NCBI GenBank assembly: GCA_951812925.1
Contig: OX638368.1
Location: 160,194,492 to 160,258,491 of the forward strand
Length of the DNA: 64,000 nt
Source of the DNA: Calliopum simillimum
Lineage: Eukaryota > Arthropoda > Insecta > Diptera > Lauxaniidae
Reading direction: 5' to 3'
Positions 10,905 through 22,000 of the stretch are shown piece after piece (the first letter of the stretch is position 1; every line of letters starts with the position of its first letter). The translations under genes and the position numbers were made by a program. The notes under the pieces were generated by a model. That model was not told the DNA's origin, searched no databases, and saw nothing but the letters and a program-made list of their open reading frames with translations.

Positions 10905-11225
10905 TTATAAATGTAAGTCTAAAAAATTTTGCTTTCGGTTCGGAAATTTTCTCAAATGATTATGTTCAAAAGTATGTTGAAGTATTCTTTCTATTCCGCT
11001 TTTATCCTTGGCTGTGACAACTCGTGCTTTACAAAAAGTAATGTCCTGAAATTGAGGTAATGTGAATGGTTTTTCTTTGTATATAAACATAAACCTATTC
11101 TCTGCACACCTTCTTCGCACATATCCAGTAGGTTCGAGTCTTGGACCCACGATTCTTGACAAACTTTGCGTTTTGGTATTGCAGAAGTGTACGTCCTCTT
11201 TGACCTAAAACGAAGGTTGCAATTT
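10905..11225 (-). CDS. mod(mdg4): Alternative terminal unit E10, FLYWCH finger split by a 64-bp intron
   Basis: Two exons, 11225-11110 and 11045-10905. The acceptor AG at 11227-11226 is followed by AA as split-codon bases, then LGQRGRTLL, FVKNRGSKTR and YWICAKK. A GTGTGC donor at 11109 and a CTCAATTTCAG acceptor at 11047-11046 remove 64 bases in phase 0, and the frame resumes FCKARVVT and ends with the ligands in EHNHL plus a basic tail. Without the splice the Trp-Cys half and the Cys-His-His half are in different frames. E11 has an intron at the same codon, so the two are duplicates. Total about 85 codons. Confidence 0.78.
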
Positions 11226-11508
11226 CTGAAAAAATTTAAAAGGACTGTAAAAAAAATTATAACAAGAATGCCTTAGTTTTAAATTAAAAAAAAAAATATC
11301 AGTTATTATTTTAGATCTTATCATTTAATTTTCTTTTCAATAAAAAAAAAAGTTTTATTATGACACATTAGCTTATTCATCTGGACACAACGTAATGCGG
11401 TATGGGCCATTGCGCCCAAACATTATTGTTTTTATTACAATTCAAATGTAGTAAAATCCGTCATTTCCAAAAGCCTTGTCATTTGTATTTTCAAACTAAA
11501 TTAAATCA

Positions 11509-11904
11509 TTACTTAGAATTAATGCTTGATACGCTTGATTTCCTTCCTTGTGGACCTCGTTTTTTTCGAGCAACATTTTGAATATGATTATGTGCGCATG
11601 ATTCGAGCACAATTTTCTGAACTCCATCAATAACATTTGTAACGACTCTTGCATTGCACTTGGTGCTCCCCTAAAATAAAACACTTGTTAGGGAAAAAAC
11701 AAAGCGTTAAAATTAAATAACTGAAAACCTTTTTTGCACAAATCCAGTATGTTTTCATGCCACTGCGCCGATTGCGAACATAATTGAAGCCCTTAAATAC
11801 AAGTAAAGTACATCCGCGCTGCCCTATGGTAAATGTCACATCCTTATCCTGTGTTGTGTTATATACATCTGCAACTTGTGGCTTTAACCGCTTAAATAGT
11901 CGTA
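11509..11904 (-). CDS. mod(mdg4): Alternative terminal unit E11, FLYWCH finger split by a 58-bp intron
   Basis: Exons 11904-11729 and 11670-11509. The acceptor AG at 11906-11905 is followed by TA as split-codon bases; the first exon reads IGQRGCTLL, KGFNYVRN and YWICAKK. Donor GTTTTC at 11728 and acceptor TTTTATTTTAG at 11672-11671 remove a 58-base phase-0 intron, restoring GSTKCNARVVT and then the His pair in AHNH. A basic/Ser tail (RKKRGPQGRKSS) follows. The unspliced reading hits a stop soon after, so the intron is required for a full finger. Confidence 0.8.
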
Positions 11905-12156
11905 CTGAAATGATCAAAAAAACATTTTAATTTAGCTCTATATGGCAGCATTTAAAAATCAAACATCCAAGGTCTGCTTGAATTAGACACATACTGCTAG
12001 CAATTATTCTTAAATCTTATTTTAAACTTTATCGTCATTTATTTGATCATAAAATGAAACTTAATTACAAAATTTATCTATAATTAATATGTTAATGCCA
12101 AAATGCAGTGTACACCCAAATATTGTACTCTAAGGCGTTGTAACAAAACGACAATT

Positions 12157-12374
12157 TTAGAACGGGGGGTGATTGTGAAATCCACATTTCACGATAACAT
12201 CATGTCTCAACTCTTCATCAATGGTTACGACACGAGCCTTGCACTTATGAATACCCGCACGAGCACACGACCAGTAAGTTTTTGCTCCTGATGATTTGTT
12301 ACGTGTAAAACTATATTCTCCGACTTTGAGTTTTCGACTTCCTCGAAATCCAGTTATATATGAGAAGTAGGAAT
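12157..12374 (-). CDS. mod(mdg4): Alternative terminal exon E12, FLYWCH finger
   Basis: The acceptor AG at 12376-12375 (AAATTCCTCTTCAG) is followed by AT as split-codon bases and about 71 codons to TAA at 12157. There is no in-frame ATG. The core reads TGFRGSRKL, GEYSFTRN, TYWSC, KCKARVVT and FHNH, ending three residues later. The plus-strand frame at 12103-12291 is its antisense shadow. Confidence 0.82.
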
Positions 12375-12376
12375 CT

Positions 12377-13082
12377 GAAGAGGAATTTAAAAAAAAAAAA
12401 TTAGTTATAAAAAATAAATGAATATTATTTATGTAACAAGAAACAATAAAACATATACTTTAAAAAATTGTTATTTGTTTATTTAGTAGTACAGAGTGGG
12501 TTTTACAAAGAAAATTTTTAAGTTCTATCTAAATTTATTTATCATAAATGCTAAAATTATTCTGAAATACTTGGAAAACGGTCATTTCCCACACATCTAG
12601 CATATATATAAGTTCATATACATTGGATATAACTTTGAGACCCAAACATTTTAGGTGAATCCTTTCAGATTTAAAACATTTTTCTTTATTATCAAAAAAC
12701 AAAATCCTCAAGTAAACTATGTTCTATTCGATTTCAGCAAGTGCAATATACTTAGGGCAATATATTTTTTAAGCTTTTTGTTTATTTGTCTTTAGTGTAA
12801 AATTATAATTAAATGTAAAAACTTTTAAAATAGATTAAAATTGAGAGAAAAAAGGGCATATTTTTAGTAAAAAAATTAAACTAAAAAATTATTTGTCAGT
12901 TATGTCAAGGAAACGAAAGCCTGTAGATTCGATCATTGAACAACAGCAACAATAAAGTTATTTGATAAATTAATTTTTTAATATTTTATTGGTTATTAAA
13001 AACTAATTCAATTTATACCCTGCATTTAATACTAGCTCACTGAGTTACAGAATGTAGGATTAAGAAACACATCATACTCGTA
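12377..13082. other. AT-rich spacer, no gene recognised
   Basis: No FLYWCH-type frame on the minus strand. On the plus strand ATG at 12902 opens only 17 codons (MSRKRKPVDSIIE then Gln) before a stop; this is too short to call. Confidence 0.4.
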
Positions 13083-13768
13083 ATATACATATGGATACGT
13101 CCAACGTAAAAGTTGGTAACTCGAAAAACGTAGTTTTTAGTTATGATCATTTTTGTATTGTTTTCGTTAAAACAACAAAACCAAAAACTTAAATTGAATA
13201 AATACTTTGGAAATCTGTAGTCCAAATAAAGGTCTTTCGACTATTAAATCGTTGTCACTATTCCAAATTGATTAACTGAGATATTACAATAACAATTTCA
13301 ACTTTTAATTTGGATAAAAATTAATACATATGAGTTGTAACTCTAGTTACAACTTATGTTCTCTTTCAGCAACCAAATGTTCCATGAGAAAAGTTGGTAA
13401 CTTAACTTGCCAACTACCATTAAAAAATATTCTACGGACATTATGTTGGTATGTAGGACTTACAACCACTGGTTTTTAAAGAAAAATTAACTAATAACTT
13501 TGTAAGTTAAGTTACCAACGCAATTTGTTATTTTTGATCCGTGTGTAAGTTATCAACTTAAGTTGCCAAGTTTTTTCATGGAGACCTCACTAAAATATAC
13601 TTAAGTTGTAACTTCAAAAATTGCTCCCAGCCCTTCAAATTTCAAGCTAGAGGTACCAAAATTTGACACAAGGTAGAGTCTAATACGCAAATTTCGAAAA
13701 TCATTGTCCCGTAAAAAGTTGGTGACTTGAGTTACAGACTTTTACGTTGAATGTATCGATATATGTAT
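13083..13768. mobile_element. TIR element with internal GTTGGTAACTTAAG motifs
   Basis: The ends pair: ATACATATGGATACGTCCAACGTAAAAGT at 13086 and the complement ending at 13768 (ATACATATATCGATACATTCAACGTAAAAGT when reversed). The interior carries at least five direct or inverted copies of (A)AGTTGGTAACTTAAGTT-like sequence, such as 13107, 13391, 13503, 13555 and 13717. No transposase. It is a non-autonomous DNA element directly upstream of the Fanzor-like relic, with no visible link to it. Confidence 0.6.
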
Positions 13769-13804
13769 AAGGAAACATATTACTGGAAACTTTTTTATAT
13801 GTGA

Positions 13805-14473
13805 TGGTTCAATAAATATTCATCATTCAAAAAAAAAATCCCTTATCAACAACTCTTGGATCAAGTGAAGGAAACACTTGCCTATGACGGATGGAAATTT
13901 AACATTTTGAAAAACAAAAAATTATTCTGGTCATTAATCAAGTTTGATCACAAGATTGGCCTAGAACAGGGATTACGCTTAATATTTGGTGGTGTGCTTA
14001 ATGGTAAACCCATAAAGTTGAAAAACTCTACATCCCAGCAACCAAACGGATTCCATGCCAGAAAAAAGTTACTATTGTACAAAAATACTACGAAAAGTCT
14101 TCAATATAAAAAAAAAATCATTTGTGTGAAGACATCACATAAAATAGCGAAGCAACCTGTTCCTGATAAAAATTCAAAAACTGCAATATATAACGGATCA
14201 ACAGAAATAGCTGCTTATTCACACAATAAAAAACGTATTGCTGCTTTCAAGAAACGGAAAGCTGACATTCTCTTCATCAATGAATTTCGCACCACAAAGC
14301 TTTGTGGTAATTTTCATTGCGAAACCACTACATTAAAATCCTCCAACAGGTACCAGTTTTGCCAAAATTGCCGTACTTGCTGGTAACGAGATGTAAATGT
14401 AGGCGTCAGTATCTTGTAGCTGGGACAATGCATCATCACGAATGAAGAAAAACACTTTGATTTTAAAATTTAA
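13805..14473 (+). pseudogene. Fanzor/TnpB-like nuclease relic (C-terminal part)
   Basis: This plus-strand frame is open from 13805 to a TAA at 14384. Near its end it reads KADILFINEFRTTKLCG, then FHC, later FCQNCRTCW, then the in-frame TAA, then RDVNVGVSIL before a TAG at 14417. This matches, in order, the C-terminal signature of TnpB and its eukaryotic relatives (Fanzor): the VDEFRTSKxC box, a four-Cys zinc ribbon and the RuvC-III RDxN aspartate. The YNGSTEIAAYS stretch just before resembles the Fanzor YGDGSFS region. The two stops and absence of a clear RuvC-I DxG make it a dead fragment. Known: Fanzors are RNA-guided nucleases carried by eukaryotic transposons. Inference rests on motif order only. 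Confidence 0.55.
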
Positions 14474-14623
14474 AATTTTTTTTTGTATGTCCAAGTAGTT
14501 GCAACTCTGAAAGGATTCACATTCGAATTTTTTGGGTCTCAAAGTGTTATCAATAGATCATACAAAAAGTAAAATTTAATTTAGCCACTGTGATAAATTT
14601 AACTTTTCTAACAATTGCTGAGG

Positions 14624-15000
14624 CTACTGGACTTCAGTTTTGGTTATAGTGTAGAGATTACTGCTACTCCGATTTATTTGTTCAGTTACATTTGCCGCTT
14701 CCATTTTTTGTGATTTTAGTGATCCATACTTTCGAGTTTTCGTTATAACTTCGTGATTATGCTCATTATTAAGAACTGTTAATATATTGCCTTTTGTTTT
14801 AATTCGAGCACGACAACGTAATACAGCAAATTGACTACAGCGCCAATATGTTACCTCCTCTCGATTAACATGGCGATTGAAAGTATGCTGCTTTAACACC
14901 AACTGTTTTGTTCCATATTTGCTTAGAACATAAACAGGCCCTTGATTGTCCGCTGTAGGCGATTGCGCCGGTAACAGAGTTTCGCCATACTCGGTTCTAT
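14624..15000 (-). CDS. mod(mdg4): Alternative terminal exon E13, FLYWCH finger
   Basis: The acceptor AG is at 15002-15001 after a long T run (GTATTTTTTTGTAG); split-codon bases AT, about 125 codons. A linker of about 27 residues precedes SKYGTKQLV, KQHTFNRH, TYWRC, RCRARIKT and EHNHE. The 40-residue tail is Lys/Ser/Thr-rich (TKTRKYGSLKS). Downstream lies the Fanzor-like relic on the other strand. Confidence 0.82.
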
Positions 15001-15135
15001 CTACAAAAAAATACAAAAAAAAATAACTTAATTACTTAGGAGTTCACTTTATCATTTACAAATAGAAATTAAAATAAGTGTGAATAAAAGACAAATCCTT
15101 AATAAAATTAATTTAAAGTTTTAAGTCTATAAGTT

Positions 15136-15317
15136 TTATTTACATACATGTTTTTTACATAAATTAACACAACCTCCTTTTAACTCATTTAAAATTAAAT
15201 ATGCTGGGCAACTGAGCTTTGTACAATGCCAATAACTACGGTATGCCATTGAACGTAGTTTTTTATATTTTATGCCACTTAGTAAAATATATTGATGATT
15301 TTGGAGAAAAGTTATTA
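15136..15317 (-). CDS. mod(mdg4): Alternative terminal exon E14, degenerate FLYWCH finger
   Basis: The acceptor AG at 15319-15318 (TTTTTTTCTGTTTCAG) is followed by TA as split-codon bases and about 59 codons to TAA at 15136. No long ATG frame. It reads LLSGIKYKK, YRSYWHC, SCPAYLI and then CKKHVCK. The Trp-Cys and second Cys are present, but the HxH pair is reduced to a single His followed by VC, so zinc binding would need a Cys ligand or is lost. It is the shortest unit; open but possibly decaying. Confidence 0.65.
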
Positions 15318-15438
15318 CTGAAACAGAAAAAAATCATTACATAAACAGCTATTAATTTTAATAATTTGATTTTCAATCTTGATATTATTTAAAACAATCC
15401 TTAATTTTTTTAAACTTGAAAGTTTTTCATTTATTGAA

Positions 15439-15764
15439 TTATGTAAAAGTAAATATAGGGCCCGGTGACAGTAATAAATTTGAAGGCATATTTTGTTTAG
15501 TAAACTTCGGAGGATGATTATGTTGATTTTTTCCAAGTTTAAGTGATCCTTCGCATTTAGTTATACAGCGAGCTGTACATTTGTTTTCGGATACGCGCTT
15601 GCCATTTCCAGATGAGCAAATCCAGTTTATTGTAGAACGAAAACTTGCTTCTTTCTTATACATATAACCGTGAAAAATTAGATTATAACCTTGTTTCTGA
15701 TTTCTTAAAAAAAACATCTTTTGATCCTCTAACCAAACACCAGTGCGGAAAGGCATTGTGTAAA
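15439..15764 (-). CDS. mod(mdg4): Alternative terminal exon E15, FLYWCH finger
   Basis: The acceptor AG at 15766-15765 (TGTTTTATTTTCAG) is followed by TT as split-codon bases and about 108 codons. The core reads RNQKQGYNL, HGYMYKKE, INWIC, KCTARCIT and QHNHP. Spacing between WxC and the second Cys is longer than in neighbours (SSGNGKRVSENK). It is followed by a roughly 23-residue Pro/Thr tail. The upstream in-frame ATGs lie in the intron and are not used. Confidence 0.8.
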
Positions 15765-15930
15765 CTGAAAATAAAACAAACATCATAATAAATTGTATTA
15801 TTAACTGGAAAACTACTATCAATAATTCGAACAATACCTGAAAACTGAAAATAAAATATAAACATTATGAATAAATTTATAATTAGTTAGAAAACTATTA
15901 ATAATTAGGGCAATGCCGCAAAGTCTTGTT

Positions 15931-16080
15931 ATATTTTGCTATTTTTTAAAAACGATTAAACCACCTTAATCCACCGCGAAAATACATTTTTAAATATAAA
16001 ATTAAAACGAAAAAAAAAATTTTTATTAAAACGCTGTTGTAAAGGTGGTTTAAAGATTTGTATTACAATTTTTTAAAAAA
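15931..16080. repeat. Small MITE with pairing ends
   Basis: Left GTTATATTTTGCTATTTTTTAAA with AAACCACCTTA is matched in reverse by GGTGGTTTAAAG and TTACAATTTTTTAAAA on the right. It is related to the longer palindrome at 17191-17376, which starts GTATTTTGCTATTCTTTAAA. Non-coding. Confidence 0.5.
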
Positions 16081-16209
16081 TTGGAAAAAAAATAAACATA
16101 ATATGCCTCATAAAGAGATATTTATGAAAAGTAAACTGTTACTACAAAGAATTTTATTTATTTGGTTTATTTTACATTTATTTATTTAATTTTTTTTTTC
16201 TTACGGCTG

Positions 16210-16574
16210 CTAGCTATAAATTTCATCGTTACTCGATTCATTTCCGTTTTCACAAATATAATCGGAAGTATCTGTTTTAAAGTGTGGTTGGCGTATTGAT
16301 AGCTTTATTTTTGACTTTAAGCCTAGCTTATCCTTGTATCGAGTTTTCAAAGCGGAAAAGATTTGACGTCCCCATTCGATTTTTTCATTTTCATGTCCGT
16401 GCGTATGTGTACCAATTACTTTAACCCCTTTATTTACATGAAAAATAAGACGCGCTTTGCATTGATATTTTGTGCATCGAAGGCAGCGCCAATATTTACC
16501 GCGATTTTTCCGATATAAATAGTTCTCAACCACAATGAGCGGATGACCTCGTTGACTGTATATATATTCTAATC
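16210..16574 (-). CDS. mod(mdg4): Alternative terminal exon E16, FLYWCH finger
   Basis: The acceptor AG at 16576-16575 (TTATTTTCATTTCAG) is followed by GA as split-codon bases, extending the frame 13 codons upstream of the first in-frame start-like codon at 16533. The core reads YSQRGHPLI, ENYLYRKN, KYWRC, QCKARLIF and THTHGH. A roughly 55-residue tail mixes basic and acidic segments and ends with NGNESSNDEIYS. It is the first unit after the 28-kb gap in transcript order. Confidence 0.82.
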
Positions 16575-16579
16575 CTGAA

Positions 16580-17190
16580 ATGAAAATAAATGGATAAATA
16601 ATAATACTCTCAATTGTTGCATTTTCAACAAAACGGCCTTGAATAAAAACGCAATTTTCTTGTAATTGTTATTTAGTTTTTATTAAATATACACATATAC
16701 GCTTTTCAAATCTGAGGTTTATATGTAACTTTCAATTACATAGAATTTTTTAAAACGCCATTCAATTTCAGCATGATATTTCGGCCACAGGATTGAAAAC
16801 ACTTATGTCAAGATATCTCGAAAGCCTGACGTGATAGAGCAATCCTTTGTCCGGATTCAGATTCAGCAACGCAAAATATGTGTCGTTCATTGTAAAAGTG
16901 GTATAAGTACCATAAAAAGTAATGTCATCATGTGAATGTGTCATAATTTATGCAAATGATGTCAAATATGATTGGGCTTTCACGTTCATGTTGCAGACAG
17001 ATAGAGAATTAGTTGAAAACAAGATAATTAATTGGAGCCCAATTTTATGCGAGCAAAACGCCGTAAAAGGAGCACATACATATATATGTGTGTATCAACT
17101 CAGAGGTATGGCAAAACTATTGTCGTAATGTAAATGTACCTTAATTTTTGGAAATGGCGTCATATGTTATTGCTGTTTGACATTTAAGTT
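16580..17190. other. Spacer, no gene recognised
   Basis: AT-rich. A plus-strand 68-codon frame at 16922 has no domain or repeat context and is not called. Confidence 0.4.
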
Positions 17191-17376
17191 GTATTTTGCT
17201 ATTCTTTAAAAAAGATCTTTAAAACCGCCTTATTGACCGCGCTATTTATAAAAAATTTAAAAACGTTTGTGCTGATGATGACGAAACTCGAAATTAAATC
17301 TTTTGTTTTAATTTTCTACAAATAGCGCGATCAATAAGGCGGTTTTTAAGATCTTTTTTAAAGAATTGCAAAATAT
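17191..17376. repeat. Palindromic MITE, about 186 bp
   Basis: GTATTTTGCTATTCTTTAAAAAAGATC at the left pairs with GATCTTTTTTAAAGAATTGCAAAATA at the right; the inner arms CCGCCTTATTGACCGCGCTATTT/AAATAGCGCGATCAATAAGGCGG extend the stem to about 65 bases. It is the same family as 15931-16080. Confidence 0.7.
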
Positions 17377-17834
17377 TAAATTCGACCGTGCAATATTGCC
17401 CGAATATTATTTTTTAGTTTCGACACTAATAGTAAATAAAATTTAAGTTGTTCACAAATACGGAATCAGCTGGCAATAAACTGTGTACATATATCCGTCG
17501 GTATATAGGGTTTATCGTGAATAAATATTTCCTGGGAGAATATTGATTTTTTTCTTGAGAGTATTTGTTGACGGTATACGTTATCTAGAAACGAAGTTTT
17601 AGAAGTTGAGAAAAGTTAACGTTAAAAAGGAAACGTTTTTTATCGAACTAACCAGATGAAAATTTCGGAAATAAGAAATTAATAATAACACAGTGCAACA
17701 AATTGAGGAGAAACTAATCCGAATATGATTTCGATAACTTTTTTCGGCTAATTCAAAGTCGATGTTTCCTATTCTGGCAACCGTTTTTTTCTCTCACGTC
17801 TGAGATTCGAGTTATCCTTGTTTTAAAGTGCAGA

Positions 17835-18170
17835 AAACGTTGTTTTCAGACAGTTGCCGTATGTCCAGGAAGTAGTGTAGTTCTTTTTTGTCAGCGGCAT
17901 TAAACAGCCCTGATCTTCCTCTATAAACCATAACTTTAACTTTTCCAATTGGATCATTACTTTCCGAGATATTATCCATTGAAGTAAAGGTATACACATT
18001 TAATATAGGCATTTACAGTGATTTGCGATACCTTTACTTCAATGGATGATATCTCGGAAAGTAATGATCCAATCGGGAAAGTTAATGGTATGATTTACAG
18101 AGGAAGATCAGGGCTATTTAATGCCACTGAAAAAACGAACTACACTACTTCCTGGATATACGGCATATCG
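17835..18170. repeat. Head-to-head inverted duplication, arms about 155 bp
   Basis: The two arms are near-identical inverted copies, for example ACCTTTACTTCAATGGATGATATCTCGGAAAGTAATGATCC at 18030 against its complement at about 17990-17950, out to ATACGGCA and its complement near 17862. The spacer is about 15 bases, so the transcript of either strand would form a long hairpin. The short frames at 17812 and 18018 are the same sequence read from each arm and share DNISESNDPIGKV. Confidence 0.7.
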
Positions 18171-19084
18171 ATCCCTAATCGCAACAGTAGCGTAGGTGAC
18201 AAAAGCAAGTTTTACAGGAGAGTTTTTTAATTTTTTTTCGAACATGCATGGTGGATTTTTTTAAAACGTAAAATGTATTGATAAATTGATTTTGTGCCTT
18301 TTTCACTCATTTAAGGCGCATATGATATTTTCGCAGTCACTCTTGGTGAAGATTGAAATTAAAATGTGGCGCATACGTTATTTGAAATTATGTACATTGT
18401 TTTATCTTTGAAAAATACATTTATTCCATGTATTTAATGCACAGAAAGAAGTTTGAAACAATTTGAACGGTTGAAATTGTACCAACCCACAAAAACGATA
18501 AGATTGAATGTTATATTGTTAGTTTACAGTACAGTATAGTATTAAAAACTTACAAAATATCACACACACACACCTCGTTCGAACTTGGTTTTACTCCGAT
18601 GTTGTCCCACTCCAGGTTTTTTTTTTATGCAAACTTGTTCACAGGGGTCCAAATATACAGAAAACATTTTTTTGTTTAAAACGGTCAACGAGGTAATCGA
18701 TTTTCCGTGTCGAATTTCGGTTACCAAATGGTCTTCACGTTGTTTCTACATCAAACAGAAAAGTTTGACAAAAATTAACTAAAAACTGGGTATGCAGTTA
18801 GTTTTCTGCTTATTTGTAGAATCAAAAATGGTATTTTTGAAAAGTTTGACTGGCCGCGTTAACGAGATATTATATTTTAACGATTTTTTTGAAATTTTTT
18901 GGTTAAAAAAATGAACTTTTGCGTTTTTTTAGAAAATTAGCAACAGACGGAAACAAAAAAAAATCATTTTCAATGTAAATTTTGCTGTTTAGTCCGAATC
19001 TGGCCTCCGAATCGCTTATCTAATATGGTTTTCGAGAAATCCTAGCTTAAAGACTAGTTTTCCATACATTTTGTGAAAAGTTAG
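18171..19084. other. Spacer with CA microsatellite, no gene recognised
   Basis: AT-rich sequence with a short (CA)n run at about 18560 and no supported frame. It may be part of the element whose palindromic core starts at 19085. Confidence 0.35.
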
Positions 19085-22000
19085 AATACATCTTTTTTTT
19101 ATTCTTTTGAGGTTATATAATAGGGTGCAGCACTTTTCCGAAATAATGGGAAAATTATAGGTTGCATTAAAAATTATCTTAGGAGCAGGCCTTATAACAA
19201 AGACTGCATACTTAGTTTTGGTCAAAACCCCCGAAAAGATGGCCCGCCCGGGGCTTGAATGAAGGTCTAAACGACAAAAGTCATTGCTTTTTCGCAGTTT
19301 TTTTATTTTATCTCAAAAACCAGGTAATTATTGGTAGTAATTCATTCCAAACATAAAAAAAAAAAAAACATAAAAAAAATCTTTGAAAGGGATTAATTTT
19401 CTACATTTTTTGTTTTTTCCTCATTGCTCTACAGTGAAGTTCGCCCTATGGTTTTTTCCCTATAACTCAAGATACAAGACACACACAAATACTTAAGACC
19501 TCAATAAATGTAGTAAATCTATTTTTCTTTAGTTTTGCTTTCAAATCTTTATTCCAAAAGCAAACGGTTTCCCGCTAAAGGCCGAAATTTGTTAAAAATA
19601 ATTGTGTATCATGAAAAAGTGACCTTTTATTGTTTTGGTTTTAAAATATATCAAAAATTTTGATTGGAAACTAATGAAAAAATTAAGAGCTTTTAAACAT
19701 GGTCTTCAGAATGGAAATCGGATTAAAATTGCGCGAGATATGATAATTCTTACATGCTTGGTATTTTTTGTAAAGTTATGATTTTGGGTATTTTTGTTTC
19801 ACAGTGTATTTTGCATCCACAACTTAAGATTTTTTTATGTGTATTACCTTATGTTAAAAGACGATAAAAAGCACAACTTTCACGACCAAGAATGACAAAA
19901 TCGGTTTGTAGTTTCCTTGCGAATTTCAGCCTGAGAGTTTGGATTTTTTTCAATTTTTGTCAAATACGGCTTTTTTTGAGTATGAGCGACTGTATACCCT
20001 AAAAACCGTAAAAAATGTGTACTATTATGTCCCAAAAACTAAAACAGCTAACAGTTTGTGCCCTAGAGGCCGATTTTTGTGAAAAAAAAAAAATCGAACT
20101 TTTAGAAATTTTTATTTCGAAGCGAACTTTTGATGTCTTTGCTTTCAAATTTTCCCAAAATTTTTATAAATAATTTAAGATAAGGTTAAAAGCTTTCAAA
20201 CATAGTCTTTAGAATAGAAATCGGTGATGCAAAAAAATAACCAAAAATCATTCTGCACAATAAAAAAATACTCTTATATCTCTCTCTTATAACTCTTATA
20301 TCTTGCTTAAATTCCAACCGATTTCTTTTTCAAAGGCCACGTTTGAAAGCTTTTAACTTTTTCTTAAGTTCCCTTTTAAAATTTTTGGAAAATTTGTAAG
20401 CAAAAATGTCAAAAGGTCGCTTCAAAATAAAAATTTCTAAAAATACGATATTTTTTTACAAAAATCGGCCTCTAGGGCACAAATTGTTAGCTGTGGAAAG
20501 ATGACTATCAGGAGCAAAATATAGCAAAATATATTTCCTACAGTTTTTGGCATATAATAATACACATCTTTTACGGTATTTAGGGTATACAGTCGATCAT
20601 ACTCAAAAAAAAGCCGTATTTGACAAAAATTCGTACCCAAAATCATAACTTTACAAAAAATACCAAGTATGTAAAAACTGTCATATCTCGCGGAAATTTC
20701 GACCGATTCCTTCTTTGAAGACCATGTTTGAAAGCTCTTGACTTCTTCATTAGTTTCTTATAATAATCAAGACAAAAACATAAAAAGGTCGCTTTTTCAT
20801 GATATCCAATTGTTTTTAACAAATTTCGGCCTCTAGCGGGAAACCGTTTACTTTTGGAATAAAGAATTCAAAACAAAACTATAGGTAAATAGATTTCCTA
20901 CAATTATTGAGGTCTAAAGTTTTTGTGTGTCTCTTGTATCTTGAGTTATAGGAAAAAACCGTTTTCCCACAAAAATTTAATACGCTATAAAAAGAAAACT
21001 ACTAAAGCAATGTTTCTGAATTTAACTGTAGGGAATCTTCTTTTTATGAGGCACCTACGAGCGGAAGGTGGGCCAAATATCGCAGGTGGGCGTGGAACCT
21101 CCCATACAAGTAAAACAAATTAAATGGTGCAACATATTTTGATGAAATTTGGTATGCGGATCTGGATCACGAGTATCTAAAGCATAACGAAAAGTGGGCT
21201 TTGTTCAATAATTGCCACGCCCACTTTTTTCCAAAATAAAAATTTTAGTTAATAACTCATGCACAAAAAAAAAATGGAATGAACTTTCCGAGGCATGATG
21301 ATACGATATTTCAGCCCTCATACAAGAGACGAAATATTTTGGGTGCGTGGCGTATCCCATTTATTTATTTTAAGTCATTCTATTTCTCTTAAAAAATTTG
21401 GAGTTCTTGATATTTTTCTATACCATTCGATATTTTCCGAGTTTTTTCTTATTATTTTTCTCATCGGTTAATTTATCATTTTGAAAGCATTGGAGGTGAA
21501 AAGGTACGTGTTTCATAACAAAAAAATAGCTATGAATAAAAACATCGACTAAAATAATAAGATCAGATTGTTGACCGAGCAGGGATCGGCCTCCAGGTAC
21601 TTACTATTAAGAGCCGTGGTTTTTGAGGTAAGTTAAAAAAAACTGTGAAAAAACAATGATTTTTGTCGTTTAGACCAGGCATTGAAATAAGCTGCAGTAA
21701 TACCCTATTTCTACAGTAATAACTTCAGATTATTTTAAAAATTGTAATAATTATTTTCAGCCAAATTAATTCTACTTTGTTTTGCGTTAATCGTTGAAAC
21801 GAAATACTCATTTTATTTCGCATATAACCGTTGTTTAGTTGTATAACCTCACCAATCTGGGCTAAAATGTAGCAATAACAAAACTCGGAAACTCTTCTTT
21901 AAACATATTTTTATAAATGCAAGAGAAATGGAAAATAGCGAAGATGAAGATGCATTCGAAGAAAATTTCACTATAAATTTTCAATCTTAAATTGAATCAT

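Noticed and set aside
12103..12291. Plus-strand 62-codon frame
   Set aside because: It is the antisense shadow of FLYWCH unit E12, which has the splice site and domain on the minus strand.
12902..12955. Tiny plus-strand ORF MSRKRKPVDSIIE plus Gln run as a first exon of the Fanzor-like gene
   Set aside because: Only 17 codons, ends in a stop, and is separated from the relic by an unrelated MITE; no donor site was identified.
17812..18230. Two small genes facing each other
   Set aside because: The two frames are the same sequence read from the two arms of an inverted duplication.
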